This document shows, one piece after another, positions 42,169 to 50,281 of a DNA stretch of 64,000 bases (positions are counted from its first letter, which is position 1; each line of letters begins with the position of its first letter). The translations under genes and the position numbers were made by a program. Origin of the DNA: an uncultured Pseudomonadota bacterium (lineage in GTDB: Bacteria > Myxococcota_A > UBA796 > SXON01); NCBI GenBank assembly GCA_903900265.1, contig CAIUMM010000152.1, positions 28,744 through 92,743 of the forward strand, in the 5' to 3' direction. The notes below the pieces were generated by a model that was not told the DNA's origin, did no database searches, and saw only the letters and a program-made list of their open reading frames with translations.

Positions 42169-42425
42169 TCCGTCTCCGCTACCGGCAACGCAACGACGCC
42201 GTTCGGACGGAGGACAGGCATCGGGGTGGAGAGAGCTTCGATCTGCTCTCCGAACCGCTTCACCGTGGCGAGAAGCTGGCAGAGCACGCCGAAGTCCACC
42301 TGTACTTCCGCGTCGAGCGGGTGCCCGGACTGAAGTGCCTGAAGGATGGGCGCGGCGAGGTACTGCGCCTGCTGCGGAGTAAGCGTGGGGAAGTCGTCGA
42401 GGTTCTTGGGGTGTCCGATCAACAT
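42165..42425 (-). CDS. Small helical protein, unknown
   Basis: 86 residues: HPKNLDDFPTLTPQQAQYLAAPILQALQSG then a helical body and Pro/Val-rich end. No recognised motif. Early block. Confidence 0.7.
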   Translation of the reverse strand: MLIGHPKNLDDFPTLTPQQAQYLAAPILQALQSGHPLDAEVQVDFGVLCQLLATVKRFGEQIEALSTPMPVLRPNGVVALPVAETE

Positions 42426-42426
42426 A

Positions 42427-42705
42427 TCAAAGCTCCGGTCGAGAAAGGAAAAGAGGCGTGCCGTCTCCGAGCCACGCGCCGAGGGTGTTGTAGGAAAGGT
42501 ACTCGTCCGCGTCCTCGTAGGTCATCCCCTGTTCGGAGACGTACGCGGCTCGGATGGAGTCAAGGTCGTACACGAGGACGGGCTCCATGCCGCACCGCTC
42601 CGCTACGCCGAGAATGAAGCGGTCAAAGAAGTCACGGGGTTCGAGACGGATGATCTCCAAGTCCTGCTCGGAGGCCCATTCGAGAGTACGCTCTGCGATC
42701 TTCAT
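42427..42705 (-). CDS. Small acidic protein, unknown
   Basis: 92 residues from ATG 42705, overlapping the methyltransferase stop. Acidic helical protein (EIIRLEPRDFFDRFILGVAERCG, TYEDADEYLSYNTLG). Coupled to the methyltransferase gene; may be its partner. Not recognised. Confidence 0.69.
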   Translation of the reverse strand: MKIAERTLEWASEQDLEIIRLEPRDFFDRFILGVAERCGMEPVLVYDLDSIRAAYVSEQGMTYEDADEYLSYNTLGAWLGDGTPLFLSRPEL

Positions 42706-43235
42706 TTCCAACTCCAGCCGGGTGTCACGGTCGGGTGTCCCGTGTGTGAACGAGAAAACCAGAACCAGCCATACGCCGCCGAGTCGGTGCCTCCGCCGGT
42801 AAACGAGGGGCGCTCTGCGAGAACCCACACGCGCGCGAGCGGCCAAGAGACCCACCGAGCCACCCGGCCCGCGCTCTCCATCACCGCAAGACGGAGCAAG
42901 AACGCAACCTCCGGAGCCATCTGAAGGGCGCGATCCAAATGGGCCTCAAACCCCCGAAAGGGGGGATTGCCGATGACCCAATCGGGCTCCACGTCAAGGG
43001 GAGTCGTGAGAAAGTCTCCGACCTGATGCCGCACACAATCCACGAACCCCGCCGCTTGCGGGTCAATGTCGCAGCCCACCACGCCCGCGCCCTGCAAACG
43101 GAGAGCCCGCGCAAACGCACCGCCCCCCACACTCGGCTCTACGACCGCTGCCCCGCGACGAACAGGAAGCAACCCTACGAGCTTCTCCGCAAGGGTGTCC
43201 GGGGTGTAGTAGGCATCCAGAGGACGACGGCTCAC
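42702..43235 (-). CDS. N6-adenine DNA methyltransferase, gamma-like
   Basis: 177 residues. SAM-binding motif VEPSVGGGAFARAL near 32-45, acidic loop GCDIDP near 54-59 and catalytic NPPF at about 89-92. The YYTPDTLAEKLV start is typical of adenine methylases of this group. Short for the family and without a recognisable target-recognition domain, so specificity may be low or need a partner. One of three methyltransferases within 8.4 kb; no cognate restriction enzyme seen. Confidence 0.85.
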   Translation of the reverse strand: MSRRPLDAYYTPDTLAEKLVGLLPVRRGAAVVEPSVGGGAFARALRLQGAGVVGCDIDPQAAGFVDCVRHQVGDFLTTPLDVEPDWVIGNPPFRGFEAHLDRALQMAPEVAFLLRLAVMESAGRVARWVSWPLARVWVLAERPSFTGGGTDSAAYGWFWFSRSHTGHPTVTPGWSWK

Positions 43236-43275
43236 GTCCCCTCTCCGGTTTGTGCGACGGTCACATCAGGCATGT

Positions 43276-43992
43276 TCACGGGGACACCCAAATCAGTTCT
43301 CTGCTGTGGTGGTTGTTCTCAGGCTTTCTGCGACTTGTTATGCGGCTACCGAAGTCGGCAAAGGGTAACCATGTGGGGCGAGCACTTGTCTTTGCACACA
43401 ACGCCTCACACACAACCCGTTGTCCGGCATTGTCCCGCACCAACGCGGCTAACCGGGTGTAGTCTACGGGAAGGCTCCGGTACTGATAGTTGTACTGGTA
43501 GGGAGGGTCAATAAACCATGTGGCTTCGCGTTTGGAGGAGAGCAGGTCAAGACCTCCCGACTCGCTGAGGCACCAATGAGCTACCTCCCCAAACTCGGCG
43601 GCCACACGGGCTCGGGTGTTTGCAGTCCATTGGCCGGGCTTGTTGCCCCACGGAGAGATTGTCCAGCAATCCCCCACGTTGTTTGTGCGCTGCCACGTTT
43701 TCAGGAGAGTTTCTGCCCCCTTGGACAGCCCCAACGAACGAATATCCGTGCCTTCCGGCACGTTTATAGGTATCTGACGAATCTCATCCTCTGTTGCCCC
43801 CGCAATCAACCAACGCCAAAGCACCTTCAGGTGAGGGTCTGTCTCACACAAGGTCACTTTATGGGAGGCATACCTCAACGAGTACCCTGCCCCTCCGGCA
43901 AACGGTTCGATGATTGTTTCGTACTCCGGTTTGGGCAGGGTTTTACTGGACAACCACTTAGAGCCAAACCACTTGAACAGCGGGCCGGTCAC
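43276..43992 (-). CDS. Dam-like DNA adenine methyltransferase (D12 class)
   Basis: 238 residues from GTG 43992, overlapping the upstream stop (GTGA). N-terminal FKWFGSKW, then IIEPFAGGAGYSLRYA (SAM motif), and catalytic DPPYQYNYQYRS near 165. This order is that of the Dam/D12 family, which methylates adenine in short sites. Likely protects viral DNA or marks replication. Family assignment is firm; the site is unknown. Confidence 0.9.
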   Translation of the reverse strand: MTGPLFKWFGSKWLSSKTLPKPEYETIIEPFAGGAGYSLRYASHKVTLCETDPHLKVLWRWLIAGATEDEIRQIPINVPEGTDIRSLGLSKGAETLLKTWQRTNNVGDCWTISPWGNKPGQWTANTRARVAAEFGEVAHWCLSESGGLDLLSSKREATWFIDPPYQYNYQYRSLPVDYTRLAALVRDNAGQRVVCEALCAKTSARPTWLPFADFGSRITSRRKPENNHHSRELIWVSP

Positions 43993-44198
43993 GTCCCCTC
44001 TCCGGTTTGTGCGACGAGGGTGGCGATCTCCTTCTCATAGACCGGGAGCGGACGGGTATACCCGGCGGCCCAGCGAGAGACGGTGCGAACGCTGGCTCCG
44101 AGCCTCTCCGCAAGCAGGGGAAGCGACCAGCCCTCTTGCCGCAACGCGGCGATGCCGTCGTGCGGGGCGTAGGGCGGAGGAGAGAGGGGTGCAGGCAT
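43989..44198 (-). CDS. Small helix-turn-helix regulator
   Basis: 69 residues from ATG 44198 (GGAG upstream). LPLLAERLGASVRTVSRWAAGYTRPLPVYE is a classical helix-turn-helix, paralogous in its core to the protein at 37315. An inverted repeat AGACAG-n5-CTGTCT lies 17 bp upstream and is a good candidate for its operator. Coupled to the Dam-like gene. Confidence 0.82.
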   Translation of the reverse strand: MPAPLSPPPYAPHDGIAALRQEGWSLPLLAERLGASVRTVSRWAAGYTRPLPVYEKEIATLVAQTGEGT

Positions 44199-44214
44199 GG
44201 GGGGCTCCTAACAC

Positions 44215-44231
44215 AGACAGGTGCCCTGTCT
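44215..44231. promoter_or_regulatory. Inverted-repeat operator AGACAG-GTGCC-CTGTCT
   Basis: Perfect 6-bp arms just upstream of the helix-turn-helix gene and over the polymerase stop codon. Shares ACAGGTG with sites at 46979 and 55713. Confidence 0.6.
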
Positions 44232-46359
44232 ATGGTGTCACGACTTTTGCTACCGGCTTCGGCTCCCACGGAGCCAAACGCCCGTCCACGTACACGGGGC
44301 TCGCGCCCTTGTACCAGCGGCGTGCGATGGCGAACTCGGTGCCGACCTTCACATCGGGGACGACCTCGCGCATCCCGAGGATCATCACCTCGGAAAGCCG
44401 CAGGGTGGCCTCATGGGCAAACCCCTCCGGGACTTCGAGGATGAGTTCGTCGTGCAGCATCAACTCGACAAAGCTGCCGAACAGCGGCGACTTCTGCGCT
44501 CCGTGCTCCGCCTTCGTCCAGTATTTCGAGTACCCGAGGTAGCACTCCTGCGTGATGTACCACCCGGCCCGCTTGATGCCGTCGGCGGCGCGGCCTTGGA
44601 ACACGGAGTTCGATCCGTCGCAGAAGCCCACCTCTCCGCGAATCCGGCCCGAGCCGGGCTGTACCAGCGCAAACGTCCGGTCGCCGAGCGTCATGGTGCC
44701 GAAGTAGTTGTGGTACAGCCGCATCTCCGGCCACTTCTTGTACCAATCCTCCTTGCGTCGCCCTGCCTCGTGCTCCGTCAGCGTGACCCCGTACCCGGCG
44801 CGGGCGTACTCCACGAACTTCGCCTTGCCGAGCCCTCCGGGGAACCCGAAGTTGATCGCCTTGCTCAGTTGACGGTACTCGGCGATCTGCTTGTCTCCCG
44901 CCTTCTTCCGCGCTACCGCTTCCTCGTACGAGATGCTGAGCATCGACGCGGCCATGTCGAGGTGCGGATCGAGACCGGCGTTGATCGCCTCCGCCATCGC
45001 GGATTCTCCGAACATCTCCAAACAGGACTGCGCCAGCGTGCACAACTCGATGAACGAGTAATCGCAGAACGCGAACATGTACCCGGGACGCGGGATGAAA
45101 CACTCCCGGATGCCTCCCTTGCGGGGCGGGTTCTGGAGATTGGGGTTGTAGCAGGAAGAACGCCCGGAGCCGACGAGTTCGTTGAAGCTCGGGTTGATGG
45201 GGCGCTGCGTGCCGTCCAGCAGCACGGGCACGTAGGTGTTGAGGAGCTTCTCGACGCCGCTGCGCTCACCGACGGCGGCGAGAACAAGCCAGTTGTAAAC
45301 CCTGTCCTCCGGCACCTCGAACACGTACGCCGCGACGCAGCACAGTTCCCGCAGCACCAAAGCCAACTGTTCCCCGGTGAGCTTGGGACGCCCCTTCGCG
45401 GCGTTCTCCGCGATGTGCTCCTGCTCCTGCTTGTCGATCCAATCGAGCACCTTCTTGTCGGCTGCCGAGGTCAGCGTGTCCCGGTCGGTGGCGACTGCCG
45501 GGACGCCCTTCTTGCCCCCTCCGGTCATCGGAGGGTTGCCGTCGTACGCGGAGACCACCCGCTCGCGCAGCGCGGCCATGTTCTTCGTCCACACCATCTC
45601 CCCCTTCTCCATCTTGGGGCGGAGCACGTCCGCAGCCTTGACGAGTGCGTTGATGCGCTCGTACTCCGCTGTCAGCGTCTCGTTGAGGGTGTTCACCGCA
45701 ACCACGTCCGTCCGCACGCCCCGCACGGAGGCGAGATACAGCCAGAACGCCGCCCGGGTTTGCGGGGCTTCGTCCGGGATCACATCCCCCGAACCGCCTC
45801 CGGCGAGCAACTCCGCCGTCTGTGCATCGAACACGGCGAGCGGCCAGCGGGCGTCGTCCAGAGCGTAGGTACGCGCCTTATCGGGCCAATCGGACACCGG
45901 CACGTTGTCCAGTTCGGAGTATCGGAGCCGCCACGCGTTCGGGTCTTTCTTGTCCCCGCTGATGTCCACATCGAAGTGCCGCTGCACACAGGCAGCCAGC
46001 GAAAACTTGATGTTGCGCTTCACCCCCGTGTCGCCCTCGTCTGCGAGTTCGCCACGGGCGAGCGCCAGCAACTTCTCCCGGAGCATCGTGCACCGGACAC
46101 GGCCCTCGTCGTAGGCGCGCATGATCTTCGGGAGCAGCGCAGCGTCCGCCGCAGCCAGCACCGCCATATCGAAACGGGCGTGGTGCGCCACGAACTCGAT
46201 GTTCGGAGCGTCGAACAACGCGTGCAGCATCGGCAGCGCCTCGTCTCGGGTGAACAGCCCAACCTCTCCGTCCTCATCGCAGGTCGTGAGGCAGACCATC
46301 CGGGGGGCTACGTTCCCGGGGGCAATCAGGTAGGTTTCCGTGTCGATACCAAGGCGCAT
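44230..46359 (-). CDS. Family A DNA polymerase with 3'-5' exonuclease
   Basis: 709 residues, T7-like size. Exonuclease motifs: DTET at residues 6-9, the HHARFDMAV box near 60, and YALDDARWP (Exo III-like). Polymerase motif A is CDYSFIEL near 435 (usually DYSQIELR, here Cys replaces the last Arg), motif B KAINFGFPGGLGKAKF near 490, motif C LHDELILEVPE near 635. No 5' nuclease domain. It is the likely replicative polymerase of the element. Expression is set downstream of a terminator hairpin at 46379-46409. Ends at a small operator. Confidence 0.93.
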   Translation of the reverse strand: MRLGIDTETYLIAPGNVAPRMVCLTTCDEDGEVGLFTRDEALPMLHALFDAPNIEFVAHHARFDMAVLAAADAALLPKIMRAYDEGRVRCTMLREKLLALARGELADEGDTGVKRNIKFSLAACVQRHFDVDISGDKKDPNAWRLRYSELDNVPVSDWPDKARTYALDDARWPLAVFDAQTAELLAGGGSGDVIPDEAPQTRAAFWLYLASVRGVRTDVVAVNTLNETLTAEYERINALVKAADVLRPKMEKGEMVWTKNMAALRERVVSAYDGNPPMTGGGKKGVPAVATDRDTLTSAADKKVLDWIDKQEQEHIAENAAKGRPKLTGEQLALVLRELCCVAAYVFEVPEDRVYNWLVLAAVGERSGVEKLLNTYVPVLLDGTQRPINPSFNELVGSGRSSCYNPNLQNPPRKGGIRECFIPRPGYMFAFCDYSFIELCTLAQSCLEMFGESAMAEAINAGLDPHLDMAASMLSISYEEAVARKKAGDKQIAEYRQLSKAINFGFPGGLGKAKFVEYARAGYGVTLTEHEAGRRKEDWYKKWPEMRLYHNYFGTMTLGDRTFALVQPGSGRIRGEVGFCDGSNSVFQGRAADGIKRAGWYITQECYLGYSKYWTKAEHGAQKSPLFGSFVELMLHDELILEVPEGFAHEATLRLSEVMILGMREVVPDVKVGTEFAIARRWYKGASPVYVDGRLAPWEPKPVAKVVTP

Positions 46360-46378
46360 AGGCTCTCCGAGAAGAAAG

Positions 46379-46409
46379 GAGGCACGCCGCCCATAGAGCG
46401 ACGTGCCTC
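46379..46409 (-). terminator. Hairpin between ssDNA-binding candidate and polymerase
   Basis: On the minus strand GAGGCACG pairs with CGTGCCTC around a 15-nt loop and is followed by CTTTCTTCTC. It likely ends most of the upstream transcript, giving less polymerase than binding protein. Confidence 0.75.
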
Positions 46410-46451
46410 GAATGTAGAATCACAGGTTTCCGGGAGTTCTCTCCCCGACGC

Positions 46452-46895
46452 TTACGCGGAAACCTGTGCTCCCGCCGGGAACCACAAGTGCTTGCTGTAC
46501 TTGCCACCACCCTTCGTGTCCACGAGGGTCACCTGCACCTTCAGACGGGTGCCGGCGACCGCTTCGCCGCCTTTCTCGACCAGACCGTTCATCACCGGCT
46601 CCGTAATCGAAGCCGGGTCGATAGACCCTTCGCTGCTCAAACACGCCACGGCGAACGCCTTCACGTTGCCGAGCGCGGGCTCCTTGTCGAAGCCCACGAA
46701 CCAGTTTCCGATGTCACCGACGCGATGATCGGGGTTGTTGCTGCCGAGGATACGCAGATCCGCTGCGAAAAAGTCCACGTTCTTGCGCGTGCGACCCACC
46801 GCCAAGCGAACGACTTCTACGTCGTACACGCCCGGCTTCAGGTAGTTACCGCCTTCCGAGGACTTCGCCGTTTCGATACCAGAAAAAACACCCAT
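46452..46895 (-). CDS. Candidate single-stranded DNA-binding protein
   Basis: 147 residues from ATG 46895, GGAG 6 nt upstream, strong own promoter and terminator. The pattern LKPGVYDVEVVRL, RTRKNVDFFAADLRI, DIGNWFVGFDKEPALGNVKAF and LKVQVTLVDTKG fits an OB-like phage protein that is commonly found beside DNA polymerases and recombination genes. Position (polymerase one side, helicase the other) and high-expression signals support a ssDNA-binding role. No biochemical motif proves it. Confidence 0.68.
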   Translation of the reverse strand: MGVFSGIETAKSSEGGNYLKPGVYDVEVVRLAVGRTRKNVDFFAADLRILGSNNPDHRVGDIGNWFVGFDKEPALGNVKAFAVACLSSEGSIDPASITEPVMNGLVEKGGEAVAGTRLKVQVTLVDTKGGGKYSKHLWFPAGAQVSA

Positions 46896-46962
46896 TGTAG
46901 ACTCCGTATGTTGACTTTCGTTCACGTTCACAAGGTCAGAAGGTTTCCCGCCCGACACGCCA

Positions 46963-46991
46963 TCCTTAGCGCAGGGTGAGACAGGTGTCAA
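46963..46991 (-). promoter_or_regulatory. Early promoter TTGACA-N17-TAAGGA with overlapping operator
   Basis: TTGACA 46991-46986, 17-bp spacer, TAAGGA 46968-46963. The minus-35 is overlapped by AGACAGGTGTCA (46979-46990), so a repressor there would block it. Drives the ssDNA-binding candidate. Confidence 0.8.
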
Positions 46992-47007
46992 TGCGAAGGG
47001 TCACTTT

Positions 47008-50000
47008 TCACGCCCATTGTCCGTAGCACAACTTCATAGGCGATCCCTGCGTATCTTCGATGTACCGCGCGTTCTGCCGCGCCGAAATGACCGCTGCCAC
47101 AACATCGGTGGTGTGCTGGTAGAAGTACACGTTCACCTCGTCGGCTTCCTGACCCTGCCGGTGCGTGCGACCGATAAGCTGCTCGCAGGTTTTGGCCGAG
47201 GACGGGAAGGACAGCAGCAGGTTCTCCGCATGGTGATGCTGGAGGTTCAGGCCGGTGCCGTGCACCCGAATCGAGAGCGCCATGCCCCCCTTGCTGCCGT
47301 CGAGCGGGGGCACCTCGCCGCGTCCGTACGTCGGAATCCCCGCAGCCCGGAGCGCCGACTCGGTGGCAAGGTCGTTGTGCCAGATGAGCCCCTTGGGGTG
47401 TTCCCGGAGCCACCGCACCGCGTCCCGGATGAGGAAGTCGTCGATCCAAACCGTCTCCGTGGGCGGCACGGGGCGGCCCCGAACCGCGTCCCACGCCGCC
47501 CACGCCCGGATGATGCTCGGGTCAGTCAGGGTGCCCCGAGAGACCCCCTGCCACACGAGAAACGGAGAGTCGAGGCCGGTGATGTTCCGTTGGAGAACGT
47601 ATCGAACCTCCTTGTGCCAGTTCGAGCGCGCCTCCAACCACTCGTGATCGACAACGCCATTCGGCCACACCCAGCGCAGGTAGAACCCCTGCGAAATCTG
47701 CATCCCGAGCCGCCACAGGGAGAGGGCCGAGTCCATCTCCTCTCCGTCCGGACGGCACCACGTGCGGTGAAGTTCGCGCAGCGCATCCTTCACTACGTCG
47801 GGGGTCACGAGCGGGCGCTCCACGAGGTTGAGCGAGCATTGGACGGACGCCTCGGTGGTCGCAACCACTCCGGGCGTCGTCACGAACCGCTGCCGGAACA
47901 CGTCCCGGGCTTCGTCTTGCCGCTGCGCGGTGTCGTCGATGTGGCGGAGGTCGGCGAACGCGGCGAATACTGACCAATCGCGGTCTTGGGTCTGACTACC
48001 TGCGTCGAGACAGTTGGCCCATGCGATCAAGTCGGCTTCCTCCGTAGGCAACGGGCTGCCTCCCCGAAGTGCCAGTTCGCACAGGTGCGCGTAATCGCGC
48101 AGCGATTTCGAGGTCAGGGTGCCCGAGAGCGCGATAAACCGGGTGGTGGGGAACTGCCGGAAGTAGCGAAGGATGCGCTTTGTACGTGCCGTATCGGGGC
48201 TACGGAGGTTGTGGCAGTTGGAGACTACGACTCCTTCAGCGATGTAACTGTGGGTGTCAGACACTTCGAGGTCATACACGCTTGACGTACTCGACTCACC
48301 ACCTCCTCCACCGAGAAGTCCACTTCCTTGTTCGAGCAACGAAACACCAACCACCCGAGAGCCACGAGCACCGACTCCTTCCGGCGGTCGAGGAATCTCC
48401 ACTTGGGGCTGTTGTGACTCCGACCATCCACTTCGATAGCCAGCCGGTACTCGGGAAGCGCCACATCCACCTTGTAGCAGGGAGGGAGGGTGGGTAACAT
48501 CCCGGCCACCTCTGCCGTACGAATGGGGTACTCCATCGGCGCATTGTTCAAGGCTTCGGAGAGGCATACTTGCTGACGAGTCAGCTTCCCGTTCCCCCCT
48601 CGGGACAGGAACGTGCGGCCCTGCATGGAGGCAGACATCTTCGCCCTCACCTCCGGGCGAAAAGACGGGTTGTTCTTCCGCATACGCTCCGAACACGCCG
48701 GATTCTTCCCCCGTGTTGTCCCTTTCATCTTTCGCCCGGCGGCTATGTTCCGACAAGGCACGGAGCACGTCGTCTTTCTCGCCCCCGGAAGGCAGGAGAA
48801 CGCGATGTTGCACACAGGACAGACGCGTACTTGCATCAACGCCTCCCGCCTCTTGGTTGCTCCAATCTCTCGGGCCTGAACGCGCTCCGGCAACAACCTC
48901 GTTTCCTTGGCTTTCTCCTTTCCGCGCTTCGCGGAGGGAAGCCGGGCGTTCCTCCTCGCCGCGCAGGAGAGAGAGCAGAACTTCGCCGTGGTCTCCCCCT
49001 TCTTCGCCGCCGTGAACGTCACGCCGCACTCCGAGCAAGTCACAGCAACCGTTCCCCGAATATACACCTTCGGGGGTCTGTTCTCCGCCGCCACTTGCCG
49101 CGAACGCCGGACTCCCATACAGGTCGCAGAGCATGTGACTTGCTTCTTCGCTGTTTCCCCAAACCCCGAAGGCACAAACTCTTTCGCGCACACAGGGCAG
49201 GTCTTGGGAACCCTCGTCTTCGACCGGGGACGCGCAGCCGCCATACTCGCTGCCGCGTGCGCCCGATGACAGGCTTTCTTCCCGCAGGTGGCGATTTTCT
49301 GAGATAAGGACTTGCTTGTGGTCTCCCCGCAAACCACACAGATCCCGAGCACGGGAGGCTTGCAGTTGTGGGAACACAAGGTCGGTGTGTCTCCGTTTGC
49401 TTTTAGGGACACCTCCTTCTCCCTGCCGCAGCGAGAGCAGGTGATCCGAGTCTTTGAGGTCTCCGGCTTTGACATACCCTCGGTTTGTCGTCCAGATTTT
49501 GTGCTCTTTTGTGCAGGTAAATACACCATTCTCGTGCTCCACACGAACCATATCTGTTTTCCTGTCTTTCCGCAATCTCCGCACGATGTTCTGCCATACG
49601 AAATACTGTCCCCTCGTGTCGTAGGATAGCACCCTGCCCCCCCTCCCTTTCTCTACGATGTCTCCGATGGGAATGTTCCCGACATCCGTCACGACGCGCG
49701 TCTCGTAGGGGAAGCACTCGTCGCTGATGATGAGGTCGGGCTTGATCTGCTCCAACAGCGCGGTGCTCTTGGCAACGGAGAGTTGGCTGTAGGGGATGAT
49801 GTAGAGCCCCTTCGGCATCCGAAAGTGCTTCTCCAGTTTTTCGATCTCGCGTCGCAAGGGGATCTGAAGCGTCGGCGGGATGAACAGGATGGGGCGTTGC
49901 GCGTTCATCACGACCGGAGCCAACAGCGAGATGAGCGTCTTTCCCGCCCCGACGGCGAGCGGCCCCACGAGCCCGCGCGTTTTCTCGATCCAATGCAGCG

Positions 50001-50280
50001 CGACGTTTTGGATCGGCTTCAGTTGCATCGTGCCGCCCGGAGCGCGAAGCCGCTCCGTGTAGTCGAGTGGCCCTCCCGGCTTTGCCTGCTCCATCAGGTC
50101 GGCGTGCGACCACGTGGGGAGCGCCCGGATGCGGCGGGCTTCCGTGACGACGTTCTGCGTCGCCGAGGCTCGGCGACCGAGCGCATCTCCGGCGAGAAGG
50201 GGCAGCGGGGCGAGCACCCCGGCGACGGCGGCGGTCTTGTTGGCGCGAAGTCGTTGGAGTGCGGAGAAGGCATCAGTCAT
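47008..50280 (-). CDS. SNF2-like helicase precursor interrupted by an intein in its DECH box
   Basis: 1090-residue open frame. Helicase parts: Walker A GAGKT (111-115), ISDE then CHN (motif II, DECH) split by the intein between Glu188 and Cys689, LSGTL (III), and QLIGRTHRQGQ (VI) of the SNF2 type. After splicing, a protein of 590 residues remains. The intein occupies residues 189-688: Cys1 in CFPYETRVV, block B FTCTKEHK, last block YDLEVSDTHSYIAEGVVVSN with terminal Asn; penultimate Ser replaces the usual His. The middle of the intein (about residues 285-665) is low-complexity and is the shadow of another gene in a different frame. Helicase is likely for replication or repair, next to primase, nuclease and polymerase. 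Confidence 0.9.
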   Translation of the reverse strand: MTDAFSALQRLRANKTAAVAGVLAPLPLLAGDALGRRASATQNVVTEARRIRALPTWSHADLMEQAKPGGPLDYTERLRAPGGTMQLKPIQNVALHWIEKTRGLVGPLAVGAGKTLISLLAPVVMNAQRPILFIPPTLQIPLRREIEKLEKHFRMPKGLYIIPYSQLSVAKSTALLEQIKPDLIISDECFPYETRVVTDVGNIPIGDIVEKGRGGRVLSYDTRGQYFVWQNIVRRLRKDRKTDMVRVEHENGVFTCTKEHKIWTTNRGYVKAGDLKDSDHLLSLRQGEGGVPKSKRRHTDLVFPQLQASRARDLCGLRGDHKQVLISENRHLREESLSSGARGSEYGGCASPVEDEGSQDLPCVRERVCAFGVWGNSEEASHMLCDLYGSPAFAASGGGEQTPEGVYSGNGCCDLLGVRRDVHGGEEGGDHGEVLLSLLRGEEERPASLREARKGESQGNEVVAGARSGPRDWSNQEAGGVDASTRLSCVQHRVLLPSGGEKDDVLRALSEHSRRAKDERDNTGEESGVFGAYAEEQPVFSPGGEGEDVCLHAGPHVPVPRGEREADSSASMPLRSLEQCADGVPHSYGRGGRDVTHPPSLLQGGCGASRVPAGYRSGWSESQQPQVEIPRPPEGVGARGSRVVGVSLLEQGSGLLGGGGGESSTSSVYDLEVSDTHSYIAEGVVVSNCHNLRSPDTARTKRILRYFRQFPTTRFIALSGTLTSKSLRDYAHLCELALRGGSPLPTEEADLIAWANCLDAGSQTQDRDWSVFAAFADLRHIDDTAQRQDEARDVFRQRFVTTPGVVATTEASVQCSLNLVERPLVTPDVVKDALRELHRTWCRPDGEEMDSALSLWRLGMQISQGFYLRWVWPNGVVDHEWLEARSNWHKEVRYVLQRNITGLDSPFLVWQGVSRGTLTDPSIIRAWAAWDAVRGRPVPPTETVWIDDFLIRDAVRWLREHPKGLIWHNDLATESALRAAGIPTYGRGEVPPLDGSKGGMALSIRVHGTGLNLQHHHAENLLLSFPSSAKTCEQLIGRTHRQGQEADEVNVYFYQHTTDVVAAVISARQNARYIEDTQGSPMKLCYGQWA
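48217..49716 (-). mobile_element. Intein (500 residues) with out-of-frame endonuclease gene
   Basis: In-frame insertion of 1500 bp between codons for Glu and Cys of the DE-CH box. Starts with Cys, ends with Asn, and the next extein residue is Cys, as standard splicing needs. It is placed in the most conserved motif, a typical site for inteins. Confidence 0.88.
48225..49475 (-). CDS. Zinc-finger EDxHD (Vsr/DUF559-like) homing endonuclease nested in the intein
   Basis: 416 residues from ATG 49475, on the same strand as the helicase but shifted in frame. Five C-x2-C ... C-x3/4-C zinc knuckles (CSRC, CVVC, CPVC, CSEC, CPVC) fill residues 10-240. A NUMOD3-like segment RKNNPSFRPEVRAKMSASMQGR-type (about 270-290, in pieces) follows, then a PD-(D/E)XK-like nuclease (about 330-395): YKVDVALPEYRLAIEVDGRSH with later WRFLDRRKE and LGWLVFRCS. 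This is the Vsr/DUF559 fold used by EDxHD homing endonucleases. Its TAG stop lies inside the codons of the intein's last residues. Domain calls are by pattern; translation from this internal start is inferred. Confidence 0.85.
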   Translation of the reverse strand: MSKPETSKTRITCSRCGREKEVSLKANGDTPTLCSHNCKPPVLGICVVCGETTSKSLSQKIATCGKKACHRAHAAASMAAARPRSKTRVPKTCPVCAKEFVPSGFGETAKKQVTCSATCMGVRRSRQVAAENRPPKVYIRGTVAVTCSECGVTFTAAKKGETTAKFCSLSCAARRNARLPSAKRGKEKAKETRLLPERVQAREIGATKRREALMQVRVCPVCNIAFSCLPGARKTTCSVPCRNIAAGRKMKGTTRGKNPACSERMRKNNPSFRPEVRAKMSASMQGRTFLSRGGNGKLTRQQVCLSEALNNAPMEYPIRTAEVAGMLPTLPPCYKVDVALPEYRLAIEVDGRSHNSPKWRFLDRRKESVLVALGWLVFRCSNKEVDFSVEEVVSRVRQACMTSKCLTPTVTSLKES

Positions 50281-50281
50281 T

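Noticed and set aside
42935..42960. AAATGGGCCTCAAAC block similar to the 32049 intergenic block
   Set aside because: Inside the methyltransferase coding sequence and explained by its codons; not counted as an origin-type repeat.
44539..44547. A further perfect GTAGCACTC
   Set aside because: Lies inside the DNA polymerase gene on the antisense strand, with no minus-10 at 49 bp and no gene start downstream; treated as chance and as an internal control for the promoter motif.
48600..49400. LAGLIDADG endonuclease in the helicase-frame middle of the intein
   Set aside because: No LAGLIDADG or other nuclease motif in that frame; the readable protein is in the shifted frame.
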